Shown here piece after piece: positions 9,018 to 17,252 of a DNA stretch of 64,000 nucleotides. Location of the stretch: positions 171,152 through 235,151 of the forward strand of contig NZ_QNQU01000010.1 of NCBI RefSeq assembly GCF_003315595.1, given 5' to 3'. The notes below the pieces were generated by a model that worked only from the letters and a program-made list of their open reading frames with translations, was not told where the DNA came from and did not search any database. Both the position numbers and the translations under genes were made by a program. How positions within the stretch are numbered: position 1 is the stretch's first letter; the number at the start of each line of letters is the position of its first letter. Source of the stretch: Pedobacter miscanthi. Its GTDB lineage: Bacteria > Bacteroidota > Bacteroidia > Sphingobacteriales > Sphingobacteriaceae.

Positions 9018-9985
9018 TAGCCCTTGGATTTAAAATGTTCAACTTCGTTCAGAAATTCACTGATAATTGATTTTTTGTCCGGCACAGGAAAAAAAATAAA
9101 GTGCAGCTTTATCTTTTCAAAATTAATGACAGGAATATTCTTTCCATCATCCTTGCTAGCTTTTGAATGGATCTTCTTATGAAACTGGGATGCACGCTTT
9201 CTTTGATAGTCCAATACCTGCTGAATATACTCCTCACACATTTCCTTGAAACTACCTGTTATCTTACATTCGTGGAGGAAAAGAATTGGCACATTAAGCC
9301 TTGCCTTTATTGGGTCTATTGATGCTTCATCATCCAAAATTCTGATTACCTTTTCATAAAGATCCGTGTTGTCCTTCAAATAAGATTTCAGGTCGCTACT
9401 ACTTGAAATGATTCTATTCTCGTTGACAATTGCAGACTTCTCCAAAGATGTCAATACTGATTCGATGATTTTGGGCAATCGATTATCCTCTATGCTATTA
9501 TAAAATTTTGCCTCACCATGCCAAATTGTAAAATCACCATGTTTATCTGCAACTAGGTGTATACTATCAGCACCTTTTGCATTATCCTGGGCATTTTGTT
9601 TATTAAAAATCTTGGGGACAACTGGAAGTGCTCCATAATGATGATGCATGATGCCATATAATATAATCTCAGCCAATTCGCTCCCCTCCGTATCCTGATC
9701 TCCGTTTGTTCGGTCTAGTAACCTAAGTTTCTTTGCAGCTGCAATTAATGCGGAATAGCTCCCATCGACTAATTTGTCACGCTCATTCTTTGAGAGTGCG
9801 GTTAAAGCGATGTTATTCCAAATAAAGTTCAGAAATTTTTGCTTTTGCCAGACCTCATCAGAATAATCATTGAGAATACTCAACACCTCCCTCCCATCGA
9901 CAAGCGAAACGTCAATTTCTGGGCAAAAACTACCTAAAGTACCATGAAAGGCAATGTCAAACTTATCTAGTGTACTACTCATCAA
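9017..9985 (-). CDS. hamA: Hachiman effector nuclease HamA (DUF1837)
   Basis: The protein has 322 residues. The PD-(D/E)XK-like core of DUF1837 is visible: SELAEIILYGIMHHHYGALPVVPKI (102-126), GADSIHL (138-144) and WHGEAKFY (155-162) supply the expected acidic and Lys residues. HamA is the nuclease of Hachiman; it degrades DNA once released by the helicase. It is the first gene of the pair, and translation is coupled to hamB by a one-base overlap. The promoter should lie in the AT-rich 9986-10300 stretch. Assignment rests on the DUF1837 pattern plus the helicase partner. Confidence 0.82.
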   Translation of the reverse strand: MMSSTLDKFDIAFHGTLGSFCPEIDVSLVDGREVLSILNDYSDEVWQKQKFLNFIWNNIALTALSKNERDKLVDGSYSALIAAAKKLRLLDRTNGDQDTEGSELAEIILYGIMHHHYGALPVVPKIFNKQNAQDNAKGADSIHLVADKHGDFTIWHGEAKFYNSIEDNRLPKIIESVLTSLEKSAIVNENRIISSSSDLKSYLKDNTDLYEKVIRILDDEASIDPIKARLNVPILFLHECKITGSFKEMCEEYIQQVLDYQRKRASQFHKKIHSKASKDDGKNIPVINFEKIKLHFIFFPVPDKKSIISEFLNEVEHFKSKG

Positions 9986-10300
9986 GAACTAAAAACTAAA
10001 GGAGAAGTCCTCAACAGCTAAAATTGATATTGCATTCTCCTTGTAAAGGAAGTTATGTGAAGATATATAAAAGGGTCTTTTAAATAGAGTGATGAGCATA
10101 ATGTTAATTTAAACGCAAAATAGGAATACTTATATTAAAAACAAATAATCCTTCAATTATAATTAAATAGCAAGATTAGAATCTAGTTGATGACAAGAAA
10201 TTAAAATAGTTAGAGCTCCTCAACATTATTTAAAGACTGTGTATTTCACTGAAAAAGAGTCTTCCCCAATCATATCTTTGAAATCAGTAAGACATTGATT
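9986..10300. other. Non-coding AT-rich spacer upstream of hamA
   Basis: I see no convincing gene here. It separates the hamA start (9985) from the tra-operon terminator and should hold the hamA promoter, but no clean TTTG/TAnnTTTG pair was found. Confidence 0.5.
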
Positions 10301-10330
10301 AAAAAAATGCCCGGCCAAATGACCGGGCAT
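10301..10330 (-). terminator. Terminator of the conjugation operon
   Basis: The inverted repeat ATGCCCGG (10307-10314) and CCGGGCAT (10323-10330) has an 8-nt loop. On the minus strand it is followed by seven T. It lies 26 bp past the stop of the last leftward gene. Confidence 0.93.
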
Positions 10331-10356
10331 CCAAACAAACCCAAAAACAAACCAAC

Positions 10357-10533
10357 CTATTTCTTTTTCTTGCTTTCGCTCACCTCAACCCTCAGACTTT
10401 GAGCCAGTAATTTAGCCTTTTGCATCGCCAGGCGAAGCCGGGTCCCAGCCGCCTGATTTCCCTTTTCAAAAAATTTCAGGGCATCTTCCTCTGCCCCCAA
10501 AACTAATCCCTTCAACGAATCAAATGTTTTCAT
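10357..10533 (-). CDS. Histone H1-like (Hc1-type) basic protein
   Basis: This is a 58-residue protein, MKTFDSLKGLVLGAEEDAL and so on, ending in a Lys-rich tail (SESKKKK). It matches the small histone H1-like proteins of Bacteroidota (the pattern KFYEKGN(K/Q)AAGTRxRxxMQ), here KFFEKGNQAAGTRLRLAMQ. A longer frame from 10578 adds an unlikely hydrophobic lead, and ATG 10533 gives the family start. It probably binds DNA without sequence specificity. As the last gene before the operon terminator it would be made together with the transfer apparatus, perhaps to coat or silence element DNA (inference). Confidence 0.8.
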   Translation of the reverse strand: MKTFDSLKGLVLGAEEDALKFFEKGNQAAGTRLRLAMQKAKLLAQSLRVEVSESKKKK

Positions 10534-10584
10534 AACCTTCATTTTAAAATTTAACAAATTAATTAACCTCGCTAACAAACCAGG

Positions 10585-10956
10585 CTAGCCCATCCTCATC
10601 TCGCCGTTTTTATCAACACTGAGCTGGCTACCGCGAACCGAGATCAGTTCCACGCCATAGCGGCTTTCAAATTCAGCCTGCTTTAACAGCAACCAACCCA
10701 CGTCACGTGATAAATTACCCATCTCTGCTACCACCACCATATCCAGCCTTCGGTTAGACTCTTTTAGTATATCTTCTAAAATCTTCCAGGACATGCCCCG
10801 CTCCCCCTGCTCAGAAAGCACCAGATTCAGCTTGATCCCATGCTTCTGGCAGAAATTGTAGATTTGCTCAGCCTGCCTGTCCAGGTCACGCATATCACCG
10901 GAGCGCCCGATCCTGGCATACCCAACCGCCAACAACCCTTTTCCTTCTTCTTTCAT
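10585..10956 (-). CDS. Resolvase N-terminal-domain protein, probably catalytically inactive
   Basis: The protein has 123 residues. It aligns with the catalytic domain of serine recombinases (GYARIGRSGD near the start, DRQAEQIYNFCQKHGI, MVVVAEMGNLSRDVG, FESRYGVELISV) but stops before any DNA-binding domain. In active enzymes the first motif is YxRVS with the nucleophilic Ser. Here that position is Gly (YARIG), and the first Arg of the RLxR motif is Asn (NLSR). It therefore looks like a pseudo-enzyme kept for protein-protein contact or regulation. It sits in the 3' part of the conjugation operon, 51 bp upstream of the H1-like start. Confidence 0.75.
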   Translation of the reverse strand: MKEEGKGLLAVGYARIGRSGDMRDLDRQAEQIYNFCQKHGIKLNLVLSEQGERGMSWKILEDILKESNRRLDMVVVAEMGNLSRDVGWLLLKQAEFESRYGVELISVRGSQLSVDKNGEMRMG

Positions 10957-10998
10957 GAACCAACTTCATTGAACCGAAACCAAAACAGAAAAACACAA

Positions 10999-12276
10999 TT
11001 AGCCGCCTATTCCCATGCCAGCTTCCTGCACTTTTTCCTTGCTTTTTGATTTATCCTGACCTGTGTCCAGCACGCTCGCCAAAGCTTCCTTGGTCATGAA
11101 CTGCTCGCGTTTTTCCATCTTGCCGTCCGGTGTATAAAAGTTAAGTTTATTATACCTGGGAACAGCTTCCAGCAGTAGCTTTACCGCCTGTCCATCCTTT
11201 TCCACGCTCACCAGCGGTGTCATCCCGTTACGCAGCTCCACTTCCAGCTTTTCACGTTTTTCCGGAACAGCGAGTTCTTTGATCTTATAGCTATCGAGCA
11301 CCTTGGAGAGATCAAAACCATATTGGGGAACATGATATTGCTGCAGGTTGAAATTACCATTGGCACCAGCACCTTTATCCATATCAAATTTTACCCAGGC
11401 CGCATATACCTCACCCGAGGTAAAATTCACCAGATCATTACGAAAAACTGAATGCCCCTGGATCATCTGTGCAGTTTGCTGCACGGTAAAACCCTTTCCC
11501 CTTTCCGGCCAGATGGTCTGCGATGCGGGCTTACCATAAAAAGTACTCCTGAAAGACTTGGCTACATAGTTTACCTTACCGGCTTCCATCGTTGCAACAG
11601 TCACTTTACTTGCGGCATTTTTGCCGATTGCCAGCTCAGCATCCCCGTCCCTTTTTTTGAGGGCCTCCACAGCATCAGTTACCAGGTTAAAAGTCTTTAC
11701 CGAATTGCCTTTACCTGACGCATTGGGAGAAATAATCAGATAATGCTGATCCTGCTCTAAGGGTTTGCCCAAGTTATGCGAAACAGTAAAGCGGTTCAGA
11801 TAATAAAAATCCGACTGCCTGGATTTTTGAAAATGAAACTCCACATCCACCTGCCCTTTAATGGCTGCAAGCGGCTCATGTAGTTTAAACGGGGCTGAGC
11901 CCAATTTCATCTGCTCCTCCATTTTTGAAATGGTCTGCTCAGATGCCCCCAGACGAAGCATTTCGTCCTTACGGTCTTCTAAATTGTTTAAATTCATAGT
12001 TCTTGTATTTAAATCTTGTTTAGGATTATTGATTAATATTTTTAGCGAACTGATCATATCCCCCACAGGAACCGCCAGATGCCAGTTAAAAATCTGCTGA
12101 TACCGCTTTTCAAAGGCAAAAGCTTCCGCTGCGTCAGTAAAGCAATTGAAATCAAACACAGTGCAAAGCGGCTGATCACTATCATAGACCACCCAGTCGC
12201 ACCCGGCGGAAACCTGCTCCTGAAGAAATTCCAGTAGCTCATCAGCCAGCCCCACTTTTTCGATCAGTTTTACCAT
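10999..12276 (-). CDS. DUF3945-like element protein
   Basis: The protein has 425 residues. The C-terminal part reads QGHSVFRNDLVNF, EVYAAWVKFDMD, QYGFDLSKVLDSYKIKELA and LVSVEKDGQAVKLLLEAVP. This matches my memory of DUF3945 domains in Bacteroidota mobile elements (GRSVxKDL, YxAWxxLDF, YGYDLxxxL, PIKEL). The N-terminal 80 residues look like a separate small domain. No signal peptide is present. DUF3945 proteins are typical ICE passengers or helpers of unknown role. It is separated by 14 bp from the gene upstream and belongs to the tra operon. Confidence 0.55.
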   Translation of the reverse strand: MVKLIEKVGLADELLEFLQEQVSAGCDWVVYDSDQPLCTVFDFNCFTDAAEAFAFEKRYQQIFNWHLAVPVGDMISSLKILINNPKQDLNTRTMNLNNLEDRKDEMLRLGASEQTISKMEEQMKLGSAPFKLHEPLAAIKGQVDVEFHFQKSRQSDFYYLNRFTVSHNLGKPLEQDQHYLIISPNASGKGNSVKTFNLVTDAVEALKKRDGDAELAIGKNAASKVTVATMEAGKVNYVAKSFRSTFYGKPASQTIWPERGKGFTVQQTAQMIQGHSVFRNDLVNFTSGEVYAAWVKFDMDKGAGANGNFNLQQYHVPQYGFDLSKVLDSYKIKELAVPEKREKLEVELRNGMTPLVSVEKDGQAVKLLLEAVPRYNKLNFYTPDGKMEKREQFMTKEALASVLDTGQDKSKSKEKVQEAGMGIGG

Positions 12277-12290
12277 AATAGCCTTATTTT

Positions 12291-13340
12291 CTAGCGGCTT
12301 ATTTCCAGCTGTTTATCATTACCTATATCCTGGCCAAATAGCGATACTTCCTTTACGGATGCAACCTGATTCGGGACCAACTGCGATTTTAACTTATCAA
12401 AAGCAATCTCTTTTTTATTCGCATCAAAGAATTCCAGCCGGTTTTCAAAAGGTCCAGCACGGATATAGAACTTATCTTTCCCGGTCATCGAAATCGCTAC
12501 CATACTACCACTTTCCAGCTCCCGTAACACGGTATCGCTACTGATGGCATAACATTCAAGCGCGATCGCATGATCCAGCAACTGCTTTTTCAAATCAAAA
12601 CCAGCCATAACGTTACTGGAAACCAGCAGCGAAAGTTCAGCATGCCCTGGCTGCTGCTCCAGTTTTACCCAACTCTGCTCCCACTGCCCATCTAGCCCCT
12701 GATTACTTTTCAATATTGACCCACCGTGCAGCAGCTTAAGTGCCTGCGATAAGTTAAGTCTGCTTTCTGCAGAAAAAAAACACTCCCGCACATTACCATC
12801 AATGGCCATCAGCCTCGCCTGAAAACCGGTAAAGCGATACTGTCCTAAGCCTTCCTTCAAAAAAGAAGCCTCCACTGCCAGTTTTTCCCCTGTGGAAATA
12901 CCCCTAAGCATTTCAAGCGAAACACCTTGCCGCTCATAATCCAGCTTTACTGATAAATCAGCTGCAAGGCCGCCTAACCCTTGCTCAGAAAGCTGCTGGG
13001 AAAGCGATACAATATTTTCTTCCTTGCGGATGCCAAACCCGCGTAAATGCAGCGGCCCATCCAAAACCCTTTCCTTAAGCGCAATCAAAAACCTTAAAAC
13101 GGGACTGGGATAAAGTACCTTGCGCAGCTTTAAAACGATAACCTTAAGCACCTGGATATAGAGCCGCTCCTGTTCATTCGCTTTCGCCGAAACCCTAAAA
13201 AGCCCTTTTAAAAAAAACGAATATTTGAGCTCCTGCATTTTCCGCGCATCCAGCGAGGTGCCCATCACACGCTCCAGTTCCTTTCGACGCTGCTCCCAGG
13301 CCACATACAGCTGCTCAGCCCTGTTTATCCCTGGATCCAT
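12291..13340 (-). CDS. Operon-encoded hypothetical protein following TraM
   Basis: The protein has 349 residues and no family was recognised. It is soluble by eye: an amphipathic Lys/Arg/Glu-rich N-terminus (EQLYVAWEQRRKELERVM) with no signal peptide. The C-terminal half is beta-rich (KDKFYIRAGPFENRLEFFDANKKE). It directly follows traM (2-bp gap), the place usually held by traN (the VirB9-like outer-membrane component). It does not look like DUF4138/TraN, because that family is exported and this protein has no export signal. Transfer or DNA-processing roles are guesses from position. Confidence 0.55.
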   Translation of the reverse strand: MDPGINRAEQLYVAWEQRRKELERVMGTSLDARKMQELKYSFFLKGLFRVSAKANEQERLYIQVLKVIVLKLRKVLYPSPVLRFLIALKERVLDGPLHLRGFGIRKEENIVSLSQQLSEQGLGGLAADLSVKLDYERQGVSLEMLRGISTGEKLAVEASFLKEGLGQYRFTGFQARLMAIDGNVRECFFSAESRLNLSQALKLLHGGSILKSNQGLDGQWEQSWVKLEQQPGHAELSLLVSSNVMAGFDLKKQLLDHAIALECYAISSDTVLRELESGSMVAISMTGKDKFYIRAGPFENRLEFFDANKKEIAFDKLKSQLVPNQVASVKEVSLFGQDIGNDKQLEISR

Positions 13341-13342
13341 CG

Positions 13343-14425
13343 TTAACGTAGCTTTAATTTATTGTCACGCAAAAGCACCGCCTGACCGCCACGCAACTTA
13401 ACTTTTACCTTGCGTAGCTTTTTAGAAAGCATCGATTTCGCCGCATCAATCCCAGCGCCCGCCACCTGGGTTGCCAGTGAGCCATCGAAATTATTTAGCG
13501 AAAGATCACCAATGGCGTTATCAGCTCCATCATTTACCGAACTGGCGAGTACTGCTTCAGGTGCATCCAGTCCCAACATCCCATCATAACTGTAAACCGA
13601 TAAATCGGCTGGAATAATCGCATTACCCAAACGGATTTGCTTTATATCCAATAGAACTCTTTGGTTGGTAATCCTGCAGGCTCCAAAAAGCTCATGGCCT
13701 TTAGGAACCAGCACCCCATTTACGCGCAAAGTATCTAGCAGCAATAGCTTGATTGTAGCTCCCTGAACCACTTTCTTATCTGATGCGATCACTGCCGGGA
13801 TCGCTTTGAACAGGCTATCAGTGTTCACCTTGCGAACAATCTCCATACGCTGTTTTACCAGGTCAGGGTGCTGTATATCAATAATGCTCTGCATAACGGT
13901 ATTCAGCTGCTTCATTTCCGGATCTTCGCCAGCATTCTTATTCTCCTGCATTGCTTTCATCAGTGCTTCAAGCCTGTCCACATCATTTTTCATATCCGAA
14001 GATCCGGCTCCATAACCAGTGGCCATACCCAAACGTCCTCCACCTATAGGAGCAGAAACCGCTGCAGGTTTATTAATTTCCGTGTTCAGCGCATCCAGAC
14101 GCATCGATATTTCACGTTCCTGCCCAGCATCTGCACTACCAAATCCCAAATTTCCGGCCATCCTTTCCAGTGAAGCAGAACGGCTGGCCGCTGAATCCTT
14201 CCCGGCCTGTTCATAAAAACCCATTTTATCGGCAGGCTGCGCCTTTTTAATACTCGCATCCGGCAATGAAAAATTTACGCCAGTGCCCTTCACCACAGAT
14301 GTACCTGAATCATCACCTCTAAATCCGCCGAGCATAAAAAATGCGATAGTCAATACCGCAACCGCGAGTAGTGGCAAAAAAATCAGCAGCACTTTTTTCC
14401 TGTTTACCTTTGTTCTATTTTCCAT
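13343..14425 (-). CDS. traM: Conjugative transposon protein TraM (VirB10-like)
   Basis: The protein has 360 residues. A short cytoplasmic N-terminus (MENRTKVNRKKVLLIF) leads into one membrane segment (LPLLAVAVLTIAFFML). A long low-complexity periplasmic linker follows, then the conserved C-terminal domain (IPAVIASDKKVVQGATIKLLLLDTLRVNGVLVPKGHELFG, then RVLLDIKQIRLGN). This is the TraM architecture of Bacteroidota conjugative transposons. TraM is regarded as the VirB10-like scaffold bridging inner and outer membranes. It follows the TraL-position gene and TraK in the canonical order J-K-L-M. Confidence 0.88.
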   Translation of the reverse strand: MENRTKVNRKKVLLIFLPLLAVAVLTIAFFMLGGFRGDDSGTSVVKGTGVNFSLPDASIKKAQPADKMGFYEQAGKDSAASRSASLERMAGNLGFGSADAGQEREISMRLDALNTEINKPAAVSAPIGGGRLGMATGYGAGSSDMKNDVDRLEALMKAMQENKNAGEDPEMKQLNTVMQSIIDIQHPDLVKQRMEIVRKVNTDSLFKAIPAVIASDKKVVQGATIKLLLLDTLRVNGVLVPKGHELFGACRITNQRVLLDIKQIRLGNAIIPADLSVYSYDGMLGLDAPEAVLASSVNDGADNAIGDLSLNNFDGSLATQVAGAGIDAAKSMLSKKLRKVKVKLRGGQAVLLRDNKLKLR

Positions 14426-14454
14426 AATGATTGTTTAATTAAAAAATAAATAAT

Positions 14455-14694
14455 CTAAAACCAGCCCGAAAGAGCGCCTAACAACAGATACAGGCAGTAA
14501 GCACCGAATGTCCCTACAAAGCAGACCAATATCGCCAGCCAACCCCGCGAGGAAATGCCCCGGGTCCTGGTATTCAGATAATTCGCCAGCTGCCTTTGAA
14601 GGGCAAGTATTTTTGCAGCTATCCTGAAAGACACCTCCTCGTTCCGATTGTGAAAAGGCTTTTTCCCGGTTGTCCTATTGATCAGCCAGCTCAT
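14455..14694 (-). CDS. Small membrane protein in the TraL position
   Basis: The protein has 79 residues. A basic N-terminal half carries a heptad-like stretch (FRIAAKILALQRQLANYLN), and one C-terminal membrane helix follows (WLAILVCFVGTFGAYCLYLLLGALSGWF). It overlaps the end of traK by 4 bp (ATGA) and lies between traK and traM, exactly where TraL sits in CTnDOT-like operons. TraL proteins are poorly conserved, so identity rests on position, size and topology. Confidence 0.6.
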   Translation of the reverse strand: MSWLINRTTGKKPFHNRNEEVSFRIAAKILALQRQLANYLNTRTRGISSRGWLAILVCFVGTFGAYCLYLLLGALSGWF

Positions 14695-15320
14695 AAATCC
14701 ACCTTTTGTTTATTTACCGCATCCCTGTTCTCTAAAATCTCCCAGCCCCGGATTAAAAAACCATGCGGGTTATTATCGGTCTGGTTCTTCAGGTCATCCA
14801 CCACGCCCTGACTAATGAGTTTCCTATAAACCGTTGAAGAAGACCGCACCAATTTCTGGGTTGCAAAACACCTGAAAGGATAGGGAAAACGGTCAACATC
14901 CAGCTGTATGCTGTCTACCACGATTTCCTGGGAGATATTCGCAGCAATCAAATTATTGTAATAGCCATTCTCCTGAAAATTATCGTACTGTTTTTTAGCG
15001 GATTCATCTGCCAGGTAAAGTGCCCTGGTCACACTGGCCTTAATCGCCTTATCATCTGGTGAGAGCGAAAAAAAATACTGATGAAAGGTTCGGATATGGT
15101 CACGGAGTTCTACCGGCAGATTACTTTTCCGATCAGAAGCCAGCGCCGTCAATACCTTACCATTATAAAGGATATAGATACGCTGGTCCTTTAAATTGAA
15201 AAATGCATAATATTTATAGATCGCAAAGCAGCTTATACTGACGCAGGCCAGGATCAGAAAGAAACTGAACAGTCTGATATGCTTAAAAGCGGTATCGATA
15301 TTTTTAAATTGGGTGAACAT
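14691..15320 (-). CDS. traK: Conjugative transposon protein TraK (VirB8-like)
   Basis: The protein has 209 residues. It opens MFTQFKNIDTAFKHIRLFSFF, the characteristic TraK start, then has one membrane helix (residues about 17-38) and a periplasmic domain with FHQYFFSLSPDD and YPFRCFATQKLVRSSSTVYRKLISQG. TraK is the VirB8-like inner-membrane assembly factor of the type IV secretion channel. It is preceded by traJ with a 60-bp gap and translationally coupled to the TraL-position gene. Confidence 0.92.
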   Translation of the reverse strand: MFTQFKNIDTAFKHIRLFSFFLILACVSISCFAIYKYYAFFNLKDQRIYILYNGKVLTALASDRKSNLPVELRDHIRTFHQYFFSLSPDDKAIKASVTRALYLADESAKKQYDNFQENGYYNNLIAANISQEIVVDSIQLDVDRFPYPFRCFATQKLVRSSSTVYRKLISQGVVDDLKNQTDNNPHGFLIRGWEILENRDAVNKQKVDL

Positions 15321-15380
15321 AAAAATAAAATCAAAGGGTTAACACTTAACAACTCCATTATCCAGGGGCCAGCCCCGCGG

Positions 15381-16586
15381 CTACTTTCCTTCGATCCGCT
15401 GTTGCTGATGAGGATTATCAGGAAAATAGTCCCCCTGGGCTCCTGAAGAAAAACTTTGCTTTAAATTCCGGTAACCATCTCCCAAAGCATCCGCTGCCAT
15501 TCCCCCACCTGCCCTGCCCGCCTGCATCCCAGCTCTACTACTGGAAGAGACAATAGAATTCACCTTTTGCAGGATCGTATTTCCTCCTCCGGCATGCACC
15601 ACGTAATTGGCTATATTAGGGACACAGAAATAACCTACAATGCCAATAATTAGAAATATGAGATAAGCGGTATCTAAACTGGAAAAGAAAGTATCTCCCT
15701 GCTGCTCAATCTGGGAAAGATCCAGGCGCAACATATTTTCCTGTATCTTGCCCAGGATGCTGGAAAATATATTGCAAATCGGGAGCCACAAGAATATATT
15801 CACGTACCGGGCGATCCAAACTGTTAGCGTATTCTGGAATCCATCAAAGACCGCAAATCCAAATACCAGAGGCCCCAGTATCGCCAGTACGATCAAAAAG
15901 AAGGTTCGGACAGTGTTGATACATAACGCAGCAGCAGCATAACATATTTCGAGTACCTCGCTCATCCATTGTTTGATGGAATTGCGAAAATTGTAAGAGG
16001 CTTTGGCGACATTAAACTCCAGCCCATGACCCAGTTCATCCAAAAAACCTTCCTTTTCACGGTCAGGGTCATCCGGATAAGCATATTTATACCATTTATC
16101 AACATTACCACTACCACTTTCCCCAACGTACATTTGCCAGAATTTACTCTTTTTGATCGCCGCTTCCTTCATTTTCAAGAGCCGCTCAATTGCTTTATTA
16201 CTATCCGCCACCATTGCATTGGTCGATGAAACTGTTGGCTGCAATACCCCATTCATCATCCCCAGTACTGCGGGAAAAAGCATCACAGCCATCCCCAATG
16301 CAAAAGGCCGCAACAAGGGATAAAAATCCACCGCTTCGGCAGCGGCCAACTGCCGCCATACCCTAGCCGCGATGTACCACAATGCTCCAAAACCGGCCAG
16401 CCCCCTACCAACGTTTATCATCCCGGAACAAAGTGGCAGCATCTCACTATACACCTTATCCAATATAGGCTGCAAACCTGAAATACTCTGCGCCGCACTC
16501 TGGGCAAAAGATCCACATGGTAATAGCAGCACTGATACCCCAAAAATCACTGATAAAAAAATCTTATTTTTCATAGCTAATAGCAT
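15381..16586 (-). CDS. traJ: Conjugative transposon protein TraJ (VirB6-like)
   Basis: The protein has 401 residues. A signal-like N-terminus (KIFLSVIFGVSVLLLPCGSFA) is followed by a polytopic region. Typical TraJ stretches include GMINVGRGLAGFGALWYIAARVW, EICYAAAALCINTVRTFFLIVLAILGPLVFGFAVFDGF, WIARYVNIFLWLPICNIF and VPNIANYVVHAGGGN. It forms the inner-membrane channel portion of the mating apparatus. The start could be MLLAMKNK (16586) or the internal MKNK (16574). It lies 18 bp after the third TraI-like gene. Confidence 0.92.
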   Translation of the reverse strand: MLLAMKNKIFLSVIFGVSVLLLPCGSFAQSAAQSISGLQPILDKVYSEMLPLCSGMINVGRGLAGFGALWYIAARVWRQLAAAEAVDFYPLLRPFALGMAVMLFPAVLGMMNGVLQPTVSSTNAMVADSNKAIERLLKMKEAAIKKSKFWQMYVGESGSGNVDKWYKYAYPDDPDREKEGFLDELGHGLEFNVAKASYNFRNSIKQWMSEVLEICYAAAALCINTVRTFFLIVLAILGPLVFGFAVFDGFQNTLTVWIARYVNIFLWLPICNIFSSILGKIQENMLRLDLSQIEQQGDTFFSSLDTAYLIFLIIGIVGYFCVPNIANYVVHAGGGNTILQKVNSIVSSSSRAGMQAGRAGGGMAADALGDGYRNLKQSFSSGAQGDYFPDNPHQQQRIEGK

Positions 16587-16604
16587 TAACCACCCACCAA
16601 AAAA

Positions 16605-17252
16605 TCAATGTCCAAATACATCCGAAAGGCCTTTGATATCATCCCTTTCCCTTCTGCGCTGTAAATCCAGCATGCCAGCCTGATCATTAAATGCCCGCAA
16701 AAACTGCAATTTATCCTCGGTATCGGCAAAGATCCTATCAATTGCCGCAAGCCTTTCCTGATCACTCATGCGCAAAGTCAATGCGGTAATTACCATCAGC
16801 AGTTCATCCAGGTTATCTTTACTCAGCTCAAAAAGCTGTCCATACACGCTGGAGAGATAAGCGATATCGGAATCCGAAAAATTACCCGATGCTTTAAAGC
16901 GCCTGAAAGCAGCCTTATATTCTGCCAGGATTTTCCCCTGGTCATTAATAATGTCAGCCACCCTGTGGTATTTTTTCACTTCCGGACTCACCAGCATCAT
17001 CCCATCCAGAAATACCTCATGCAGGGAAAAATTACCCTGTGCGATATCCTTGACCGCCTTATAACCCTTAGAAACCAGCGTGTAGCCTTTTTTCATGTCC
17101 GATAAAATGTTTTTTAGCTGGCTTAACTTTTCAACATTTAACAGCAATTGTTGCACTTCAGTGGACTGAGAATAGCAGCGGGCACACGAAACGCCCAAAA
17201 GCCCCACCATCAAAAATATAGTCACCAAAAACTTTCTGCTAATCAATTCCAT
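16605..17252 (-). CDS. TraI-like exported protein, copy 3
   Basis: The protein has 215 residues. A signal-like N-terminus (FLVTIFLMVGLLGVSCARCYSQ) precedes a helical domain. It shares with its two upstream neighbours the pattern KKGYTLVSKGYKAVKDI, FSLHEVFLDGMMLVSP, and a C-terminal LMVITALTLRMSDQERLAAIDRI. This places it with the TerB/TraI-type exported proteins seen between traG and traJ. It overlaps copy 2 by 14 bp. Confidence 0.72.
   Translation of the reverse strand: MELISRKFLVTIFLMVGLLGVSCARCYSQSTEVQQLLLNVEKLSQLKNILSDMKKGYTLVSKGYKAVKDIAQGNFSLHEVFLDGMMLVSPEVKKYHRVADIINDQGKILAEYKAAFRRFKASGNFSDSDIAYLSSVYGQLFELSKDNLDELLMVITALTLRMSDQERLAAIDRIFADTEDKLQFLRAFNDQAGMLDLQRRRERDDIKGLSDVFGH

Noticed and set aside
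1..10300. Left attachment site of the element (copy of the tRNA-His 3' end)
   Set aside because: I looked for the tRNA 3' sequence in the left 10 kb and in intergenic gaps and found none. The boundary may lie outside the window.
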